Positions 5,763 through 9,499 of a stretch of 9,499 bases of DNA are shown piece by piece. The translations under genes and the position numbers were made by a program. The DNA comes from Candidatus Parcubacteria bacterium (GTDB taxonomy: Bacteria; Patescibacteriota; Minisyncoccia; JAHIHE01; JAGLIN01): the NCBI GenBank assembly GCA_023142975.1, contig JAGLIN010000107.1, positions 1 to 9,499 of the forward strand, read 5' to 3'. How positions within the stretch are numbered: position 1 is the stretch's first letter; the number at the start of each line of letters is the position of its first letter. The notes under the pieces were generated by a model. That model had not been told where the DNA came from, searched no databases, and saw only the letters and a list, made by a program, of their open reading frames with translations.

Positions 5763-6066
5763 CATTGATAGAATACACCCCTAATTCTTTTGGAAATGTA
5801 TATCCTTCCAATTTTACAAGAGTATATCCATCATGTTTTACAAATTTTATTTTTTGGAGTTCTTTCATAATATTCACAACCAGTAAATCATCATCCGTTT
5901 CTATTGAATTACATAATTGTTGTGTTGTTTGCTGGGGTTTTTTATGAAGAGCCTTAATAATCTTAACTACTAAATGTTTTGTCTTTCTGGGGCATACATG
6001 TTTCACTTTATCCCATGCAAGAGTGGCAAAATCATTTATCGTTATTGGGCCGATTCCTGTTTTCAT
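5749..6066 (-). CDS. Small winged-helix-like protein, probable DNA-binding
   Basis: 105 aa, family not recognised. The ATG at 6066 is preferred: AGGAGG (6077-6082) lies 10 nt before it, but only 1 nt before an in-frame ATG at 6075. Residues ~30-90 have a winged-helix pattern: helix HLVVKIIKALHKKP, short helix QTTQQLCNSI, helix LLVVNIMKELQKIKF, then a likely wing VKHDGYTLVKLEG. The N-terminus (TINDFATLAWDKVKHV) is amphipathic, and there is no membrane segment. It is divergent from the WecA-type gene, and its promoter -35 overlaps that gene's ATG, so it could regulate this locus or itself; that is inference. Its terminator overlaps the stop codon. Confidence 0.75.
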   Translation of the reverse strand: MKTGIGPITINDFATLAWDKVKHVCPRKTKHLVVKIIKALHKKPQQTTQQLCNSIETDDDLLVVNIMKELQKIKFVKHDGYTLVKLEGYTFPKELGVYSINGSMS

Positions 6067-6076
6067 TATTAGCATT

Positions 6077-6082
6077 CCTCCT
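6077..6082 (-). promoter_or_regulatory. Ribosome binding site that decides the start of the 5749-6066 gene
   Basis: AGGAGG on the minus strand. Ten nt separate it from the ATG at 6066, against one nt from the ATG at 6075, so the downstream start is used in this annotation. Confidence 0.7.
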
Positions 6083-6095
6083 TTGCTTTTTTACA

Positions 6096-6123
6096 ATAAT
6101 ACCAAACCAACAAATAATGTCAA
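6096..6123 (-). promoter_or_regulatory. Sigma70-type promoter for the 5749-6066 gene
   Basis: Minus strand: perfect -35 TTGACA (6118-6123), a 16-nt spacer, and -10 TATTAT (6096-6101). The -35 overlaps the ATG (6117-6119) of the divergent WecA-type gene. A weak plus-strand promoter TTAGCA/TACAAT (6069-6097, 17-nt spacer) lies across the same DNA. Confidence 0.68.
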
Positions 6124-7151
6124 GTATAATTCTCTATCTCAAACCATTCCTTATCGCTCTAATCTCCAGCCTTATCTTCACTAAGACGCTTATTTTGTTT
6201 AGTAGAAAATATAAACTATACGATAAAATAAAAGAAAATAAAATTCACAAAAAAAATATTGCCAGATTTGGCGGGGTGGCAATTATAATTTCTTTTTTAC
6301 TGGCAATATTTCTAAGCGGGGATTTGGTTTTTGATAATTTAAAATGGGGGATAGTTGTTTCTTGCATTGTAATTTTATTCTTCGGTTTTTATGATGATCT
6401 AAAAAACTTATCTTGGAAGAAACAACTATTAGGACAAATCGCTGTGGTTCTAATAATGATTTACGCGGGACTAAGTGTTGATTATATCGCCAATCCTTTT
6501 GGCGGCGCAGAATTCAGGTTAGATGCTTTGCAGTATTCAGTATTCAGTATTCAGTATTCAGTATTTGGTTCGTTGTTTATTTTGTTCTGGATTATTGGCT
6601 TTATGAATGTGATGAACTGGCTGGACGGATTAGACGGATTGGCTGGCGGAGTTGGGTTTATCGGAGTTATAACTTTATTTTTTCTAAGCATCTCGGGATT
6701 GGTAAACCAGCCACCACTGGGGATAATTTCCATAGCAGTCGCGGGAGCGATTTTGGGATTTTTGTTTTTTAATTTCAATCCCGCCAAAATCTTTATGGGC
6801 ACAAGCGGGTCTATGTTTTTAGGATTTATCTTGGCGGTTTTAGCAATTTTTTCCGGCGGGAAAATTGCCACCGCGCTTTTGATAATGGGTTTTCCAATTT
6901 TAGATGCGGCTTGGGTTATAACTAAAAGAATAAAAGCGGGAGAATCGCCATTTAAAGGCGACGCCCGCCATTTGCACTATAAACTTTTACAACAAGGCTG
7001 GTCGCAAAGAAAAGTCGTTTTATTTATCTATCTAATTTGTCTATCTTTCGGCGTTTCAGCCACTCTTTTTCAAAGTTTAGGAAAATTTTTAGCGTTGGCG
7101 GTTTTGTTTGTTTTTTTCTATTTTGTTTTGACAAGGGTTTCACGAGCGTAG
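6117..7151 (+). CDS. MraY/WecA-family glycosyl-1-phosphate transferase
   Basis: Polytopic membrane enzyme (344 aa) that would transfer a sugar-1-phosphate from a UDP-sugar to a polyprenyl phosphate, the first lipid-linked step of wall or surface glycan synthesis. The start at 6117 is used because family sequence begins there; a longer frame from 5979 would run across the divergent gene's promoter. No SD. Motifs: RFGGVAI (50-56), FYDDLKNLSWKKQLLGQ (91-107; catalytic-type D93-D94), MNWLDGLDGLAGG (166-178), FMGTSGSMFLGF (226-237), and RHLHYKLLQQG (284-294). The usual FMGDxGS Asp is Thr229 here, a departure at a conserved position. RHLHY and the DGLDGLAGG form favour the WecA/TagO side over MraY. 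Ten or more hydrophobic segments. Five tandem heptamers encode QYSVFSIQYSVF (139-150), in a variable loop. The TAG stop lies in an inverted repeat. Confidence 0.92.
   Translation: MSSIILYLKPFLIALISSLIFTKTLILFSRKYKLYDKIKENKIHKKNIARFGGVAIIISFLLAIFLSGDLVFDNLKWGIVVSCIVILFFGFYDDLKNLSWKKQLLGQIAVVLIMIYAGLSVDYIANPFGGAEFRLDALQYSVFSIQYSVFGSLFILFWIIGFMNVMNWLDGLDGLAGGVGFIGVITLFFLSISGLVNQPPLGIISIAVAGAILGFLFFNFNPAKIFMGTSGSMFLGFILAVLAIFSGGKIATALLIMGFPILDAAWVITKRIKAGESPFKGDARHLHYKLLQQGWSQRKVVLFIYLICLSFGVSATLFQSLGKFLALAVLFVFFYFVLTRVSRA
6531..6565 (+). repeat. Five perfect 7-bp tandem repeats inside the WecA-type gene
   Basis: CAGTATT repeated five times without error. Because 7 is not a multiple of 3, the reading phase rotates through the array, encoding QYSVFSIQYSVF. 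Gain or loss of one copy would shift the frame and remove the catalytic DGLDGL and later segments. Confidence 0.95.
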
Positions 7152-7235
7152 GGGCTGACCTGTGTGTCAGTCCTGAATATGGAACAAAATAAAATTTATT
7201 CCGTATTCTGGGCAGACACACAGGTCAGCCCCTAC
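7148..7235. repeat. Long inverted repeat containing the stop codon of the WecA-type gene
   Basis: The outer 21 bases (7148-7168) are an exact complement of 7215-7235: GTAGGGGCTGAC at one end, GTCAGCCCCTAC at the other. Imperfect complementarity continues inward (CCTGAATATGG against CCGTATTCTGG) to a loop near 7186-7197. The GTAG...CTAC ends match the palindromes in ileS and recO. The TAG stop (7149-7151) is formed by the repeat's first bases. A T-run at 7253-7258 lies 17 nt after the hairpin, too far for a textbook terminator. Confidence 0.92.
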
Positions 7236-7262
7236 GACGGTGGTGATAAACGAATTTTTTAT

Positions 7263-7291
7263 TTGACAGAAAGCTGATTGACTGGTAGGAT
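7263..7291 (+). promoter_or_regulatory. Promoter of the putative RNA upstream of rplU
   Basis: Perfect -35 TTGACA (7263-7268), a 17-nt spacer, and -10 TAGGAT (7286-7291), predicting a start near 7297-7299. An inverted repeat TGACT-N10-AGTCA (7279-7283 and 7294-7298) brackets the -10 and could be an operator or chance. Confidence 0.6.
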
Positions 7292-7514
7292 TTAGTCATT
7301 ATGACAAGAGCAACAACTGACCTGTCATAAGTCTGTGCCCTGTGCGAGTATAGCGGGCAGATGCTATGCTAAATTGTTAGGGAAAAACTTTGAAGCAAGA
7401 TGTTTTGGTCAGCATCTTTATAAGAAATAAAACTATTTCTTTTTGCTTGAGCACTCGGTGAGTAGGATCTGCTTTTCTACGGAACCGCAAAATAATTTCA
7501 AGGAGGAGGTGAGA

Positions 7515-7556
7515 ATGAAAGAGGAAGCTACAGCCTTGAATACAAGAGAACAATAA
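7515..7556 (+). CDS. Possible 13-aa leader peptide
   Basis: ATG preceded by AGGAGGAGGT (7501-7510), the strongest SD in the right half of the window, with a 4-8 nt gap. It encodes MKEEATALNTREQ and ends TAA. No run of a single regulatory amino acid is seen. It lies in the putative structured RNA between its hairpins and the terminator-like stem, where translation could affect folding. It may instead be a structural GGAGG within the RNA and not translated. Confidence 0.3.
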   Translation: MKEEATALNTREQ

Positions 7557-7592
7557 AGACGGTGCGATCTTGAGTTCTAAAAATTTAAAATT

Positions 7593-7635
7593 TGCCAGTA
7601 GATTATAAAAATCAATGATCTGGCACTTTTCTCTT
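7593..7635 (+). terminator. Terminator-like hairpin before rplU (possible attenuator)
   Basis: TGCCAG (7593-7598) pairs with CTGGCA (7620-7625); three more A-T pairs form beyond a 3x3 internal loop. CTTTTCTCTT follows, a broken T-run. An alternative stem, GTGC-GATC (7562-7569) with GATC-tg-GCAC (7617-7626), uses the same 3' strand, so the two are mutually exclusive, as in attenuators. The following 34 nt before rplU are almost pure A/T with no SD. Confidence 0.45.
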
Positions 7636-7669
7636 AAACTATTTTTTTAAATATAAATAATAAATAATT

Positions 7670-8008
7670 ATGATCGCAGTTATCAAAACAGGTGGGAAAC
7701 AGTATAAGGTTTCTCCGAAGGATAAATTAAAAGTTGAAAAACTTGAAGGCGAAGAAGGCGCGAAAATTGTTTTTGACGAAGTTCTTCTTGTTTCTTCAGA
7801 AGATGAAAAACACACCCCTAACCCCTCTCAAGAGGGGAATACAAAAATCGGCGAGCCAATGATAAAGGGCGCTAAAGTTGAGGCGAAGATATTAAAGCAA
7901 GCAAGAGCAAAAAAAGTTGAAGTTGTAAAACATAAAGCGAAAAAGAGATATAATCGCAGAGCGGGACATAGACAATATTTCACGGAAGTTGAAATTGTCA
8001 GTGTGTAA
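7670..8008 (+). CDS. rplU: 50S ribosomal protein L21 (bL21)
   Basis: bL21 binds 23S rRNA in the large subunit. The protein opens MIAVIKTGGKQYKVSPKDKL and continues VEKLEGEEGAKIVFDEVLLV, IGEPMIKGAKVEAKIL and a basic rRNA-binding C-terminus (KHKAKKRYNRRAGHRQYFTEV). At 112 aa it is about ten residues over the common ~103. The excess is a loop around residues 48-57 (HTPNPSQEGN) encoded by a palindromic repeat at 7812-7840. No SD precedes the ATG; the leader is A/T only. Upstream lies the putative structured RNA. rpmA (L27), the usual partner, does not follow: a terminator and recR on the other strand do. Confidence 0.97.
   Translation: MIAVIKTGGKQYKVSPKDKLKVEKLEGEEGAKIVFDEVLLVSSEDEKHTPNPSQEGNTKIGEPMIKGAKVEAKILKQARAKKVEVVKHKAKKRYNRRAGHRQYFTEVEIVSV
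7812..7840. repeat. Palindromic repeat inside rplU
   Basis: CCCCTCT-ca-AGAGGGG (7822-7837) preceded by ACACCCCTAA. This is the same plan as the modules at 799-906 (C-run, short link, second C-run in a hairpin, then GGGGGA or GGGGAA). Read in frame as HTPNPSQEGN in a loop of L21 between the EVLLV strand and KIGEP. Confidence 0.88.
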
Positions 8009-8026
8009 TTTATATTTTAGCTTTTC

Positions 8027-8058
8027 AAAAAAGACCTTTTTATAAAAAGGTCTTTTTT
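8027..8058. terminator. Bidirectional intrinsic terminator between rplU and recR
   Basis: AAAAAAGACCTTTT (8027-8040) and AAAAGGTCTTTTTT (8045-8058) are exact complements around TATA. The A-run and T-run on either side allow termination from both directions: 18 nt past the rplU stop on the plus strand, and behind recR on the minus strand. Confidence 0.9.
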
Positions 8059-8075
8059 GTTTTGCTAAATTTTAG

Positions 8076-8237
8076 TTGTCATTCCCGCACTGAAATAAAT
8101 TCAGCATAAACTCCAGCGGGAATCCAGTAAGTCTCAATAAACAATAATTATCGTAATAATTTTATTAAGTGAGACTTACTGGATCCCAGACATTTTTTCT
8201 AAAGCTTTGCTTTTAGAAAAAAATTCTGGGATGACAA
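8076..8237. repeat. 162-bp compound inverted repeat: two facing TGTCAT-hairpin-ATCCAG modules
   Basis: Ends TTGTCAT and ATGACAA. Copy A reads TGTCAT, stem TCCCGC...GCGGGA, ATCCAGTAAGTCTCA (8122-8136). Copy B, on the other strand, reads TGTCAT, stem CCCAGA...TCTGGG, and the same ATCCAGTAAGTCTCA (complement of 8170-8184). The stems differ between copies but each still pairs with itself. Extra inner hairpins: CTGAA...TTCAG (8089-8104) in A, and TTTTTTCTAAA...TTTAGAAAAAA in B. No transposase frame and no clear target duplication are seen. The solo copy is at 5649-5680. Confidence 0.9.
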
Positions 8238-8246
8238 TTAACAATT

Positions 8247-8843
8247 CTATTTATATTCTCTTCTTCCCGCCAGCGCGCTGGATATTGTCATTTCATCAGC
8301 GTATTCTAAATCACTGCCGGTTGACATTCCGCGGGCAAGGCGGGTAATTTTTATATTAAATGATTTTAATGTTCTTACTAAATATAAGGCGGTAGTTTCT
8401 CCTTCTGTATTTGGATTGGTAGCTATAATAATTTCTTCTATTCCATTGCTTTTTATTCTTTCTATAAGTTCTTTTATTTTTAAATCGGCAGGACTAACTC
8501 CGTCGCTTGGCTTAATAACTCCGCCTAAGACATGATATAGTCCGTTAAATCGCTTTGTGTTTTCAATTGCTGGAATATTTATTGCTTCTTCAACTATACA
8601 AACAAGAGACCTGTCCCTCTTGGCATCTGAACAAAATTCACACAAATCTTCTTCTGAAATATTAAAACAATTTTTACAAATTCTTGTTTCTGTTTTTAGT
8701 TTTATAATCGCTTCGCTTAGTAATCTTAAATCATTTTCAGGTTTTCTCAACAAACTAAAAGCAAACCGGGCCGCAGTTCGCGGTCCGATTCCTGGAAGCT
8801 TAGAAAATTCGGTAATTAGATTTTGGATTGGTTTGGGATACAT
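8247..8843 (-). CDS. recR: Recombination protein RecR
   Basis: RecR forms a DNA-encircling clamp that works with RecO (and RecF where present) to load RecA at gaps. 198 aa, the usual length and complete. Residues 5-32 contain the helix-hairpin-helix (KLPGIGPRTAARFAFSLL). Zinc site C56-x2-C59 and C68-x2-C71 (CKNC, CEFC). Toprim domain from LVCIVEEA (80-87) through ATNPNTEGETTALYL (141-155). C-terminal ARGMSTGSDLEYADEMT and ALAGR are as in the family. The ATG at 8843 has only a weak AGAAG upstream. It starts 8 nt after the dnaB stop, so the two are very likely co-transcribed. Confidence 0.97.
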   Translation of the reverse strand: MYPKPIQNLITEFSKLPGIGPRTAARFAFSLLRKPENDLRLLSEAIIKLKTETRICKNCFNISEEDLCEFCSDAKRDRSLVCIVEEAINIPAIENTKRFNGLYHVLGGVIKPSDGVSPADLKIKELIERIKSNGIEEIIIATNPNTEGETTALYLVRTLKSFNIKITRLARGMSTGSDLEYADEMTISSALAGRREYK

Positions 8844-8851
8844 TCTTCTTT

Positions 8852-9499
8852 TTATCTATTTTTATCCAAGTTTTTAAAACTCGTTGTTTGTTCATTAAAA
8901 TATAATTTAACGCTACCGATCGGACCGTTTCTGTGTTTGGCTACCATAATTTCAGCAATATTTTTATTCTCGGAATCGGTTTTTGTTTTATCTTCTCTAT
9001 AAATAAATAAAACAACATCAGCGTCTTGCTCAATAGACCCACTTTCTCTTAAATCGGATAATTTTGGTCTTTGGTCAGTTCGCGATTCAATTCCGCGGGA
9101 AAGTTGAGAGAGAGCAACAATTGGAATATCCAATTCTCTTGCCAGACCTTTTAATGATCGTGAAATTTCGCTAACTTCCTGAACGCGATTATCGGTTTTT
9201 CCGCGTCCTTCCATAAGTTGCAAATAGTCAATAACAAGCATTTTCAAACCATGTTCGGCCTGTAAGCGTCTCGCCATCGTTCTCATCTCCATCACATTAA
9301 TATTAGCGGTATCATCTACAAATATCGGCGCTTCGGAAAGGACGCCCATCGCGTGTCCAATTTTTGAAAAGTCGTCGTTTTCTCCAGAGTCGGATAATCT
9401 ACCAGTTCTTAATTTCCACAAATCAATATTTGCTTCAGCGCAAATAAGGCGATCTATTACTTCTTCTTTAGACATTTCCAGCGAGAAAATTCCAACGGG
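8852..9499 (-). CDS. dnaB: Replicative DNA helicase DnaB, C-terminal part
   Basis: Hexameric 5'-3' fork helicase. The gene runs off the right edge; 215 residues of the RecA-like ATPase domain are visible, with the frame continuing to the last base as PVGIFSLEMSKEEV. Seen: FSLEMS, the region leading to FVDDTANINVMEMRTMARRL, Walker B with LVIDYLQLM, the LSQLSRGIESR motif, LSDLRESGSIEQDADVVLFIYRE, and the arginine-finger region VAKHRNGPIGSVKLYF. The C-terminus is complete. The Walker A segment and N-terminal domain lie outside. No intein or insertion is seen in the visible part. Followed after 8 nt by recR in an apparent operon. Confidence 0.97.
   Translation of the reverse strand, partial: PVGIFSLEMSKEEVIDRLICAEANIDLWKLRTGRLSDSGENDDFSKIGHAMGVLSEAPIFVDDTANINVMEMRTMARRLQAEHGLKMLVIDYLQLMEGRGKTDNRVQEVSEISRSLKGLARELDIPIVALSQLSRGIESRTDQRPKLSDLRESGSIEQDADVVLFIYREDKTKTDSENKNIAEIMVAKHRNGPIGSVKLYFNEQTTSFKNLDKNR

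Larger units (their letters stand above)
7297..7635 (+). ncRNA. Putative structured noncoding RNA or long leader of rplU, family unassigned
   Basis: No long gene fits here, yet the stretch has more complementarity than its neighbours and a promoter and terminator at its ends. Pairings: TTATGACA/TGTCATAA (7299-7306 with 7323-7330, perfect, at the predicted 5' end); TGCCC/GGGCA (7336-7340, 7355-7359) interlocked with GTATAGC/GCTATGC (7348-7354, 7363-7369), giving an H-type pseudoknot; AGATGCT/AGCATCT (7359-7365, 7411-7417), which competes with that pseudoknot; AAGAAATA-aaac-TATTTCTT (7422-7441); CGGT-ga-GTAG with CTAC-gga-ACCG (7456-7487). A strong SD and 13-codon frame follow. Motifs of tmRNA, RNase P RNA and SRP RNA are absent. 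Size and a GGAGG near the 3' part loosely recall raiA-motif RNA, or an L21 leader; both are unverified guesses. Confidence 0.5.

Noticed and set aside
2067..6066. Toxin-antitoxin system among the small unknown genes
   Set aside because: The genes are not paired or overlapping with each other, and no toxin or antitoxin motif is seen.
5979..6116. Upstream extension of the WecA-type gene
   Set aside because: It overlaps the SD, start and promoter of the minus-strand gene; the family's first membrane segment begins at the 6117 start.
1085..7235. Possible CRISPR array or spacer-like pattern
   Set aside because: The repeats are scattered, self-complementary throughout, vary in sequence and have no regular spacing; no cas gene is present.
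7263..7635. tmRNA, RNase P RNA, 6S RNA or SRP RNA
   Set aside because: None of the sequence signatures I know for these (tRNA-like ends and tag frame, GAGGAAAGTCC-type core, SRP tetraloop helix) is visible.
8076..8237. Classic MITE or insertion sequence with target duplication
   Set aside because: Flanks (TTAG before, TTAA after) give no convincing duplication, and no transposase frame exists inside.
8557..8877. Plus-strand frame opposite recR
   Set aside because: Shadow of recR; hydrophobic appearance is a by-product of the antisense reading.
3..9499. Alternative genetic code (TGA as Gly or Trp)
   Set aside because: Recognisable genes contain no internal TGA and one gene appears to end in TGA, consistent with the standard bacterial code.

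Overview
The window is an AT-rich bacterial chromosome segment using the standard code (genes end in TAA, TAG and TGA, with no internal TGA in any recognisable gene). Three traits fit a Candidate Phyla Radiation / Patescibacteria-type genome, though this is inference: a eukaryote-like (IleS2-type) isoleucyl-tRNA synthetase with an extra domain, core genes that mostly lack Shine-Dalgarno (SD) sequences, and heavy loading with short palindromic repeats, some of them inside conserved genes.

Layout, left to right. The 3' part of ileS (3-1844, +) opens inside a histidine-phosphatase-like domain. A paired hairpin repeat follows, then an unknown minus-strand gene (2067-2570), recO (2643-3464, +), an unknown plus-strand gene (3495-3857), a nested inverted repeat, and a membrane GT2 glycosyltransferase (4064-5578, +). 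Next come a small octamer array and a solo hairpin repeat, a minus-strand winged-helix-like gene (5749-6066), a MraY/WecA-type sugar-phosphate transferase (6117-7151, +) carrying a 5 x 7 bp tandem repeat, and a long inverted repeat. A 430-nt stretch with its own promoter and much predicted pairing looks like a structured RNA (about 7297-7635). It is followed by rplU (7670-8008, +), a bidirectional terminator, a 162-bp compound hairpin element, and the minus-strand pair recR (8247-8843) and dnaB (8852 to the right edge, partial).

Functions: translation (ileS, rplU), recombinational repair and replication (recO, recR, dnaB), and surface polysaccharide synthesis (GT2 and WecA-type enzymes, which could act at successive stages of lipid-linked glycan assembly). 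Three unrecognised genes each have a strong SD and a terminator at or just past the stop codon. The two minus-strand ones also have a TTGACA promoter abutting the start of the next core gene. They look like self-contained cassettes set among SD-less core genes.

The most striking points are (1) palindromic modules, several in oppositely oriented pairs whose differences are compensated within each hairpin, with four sites inside ileS, recO and rplU that keep the frame open; (2) the candidate structured RNA before rplU; (3) the phosphatase-like domain inside IleS; and (4) the heptamer repeat that could switch the WecA-type gene on and off.
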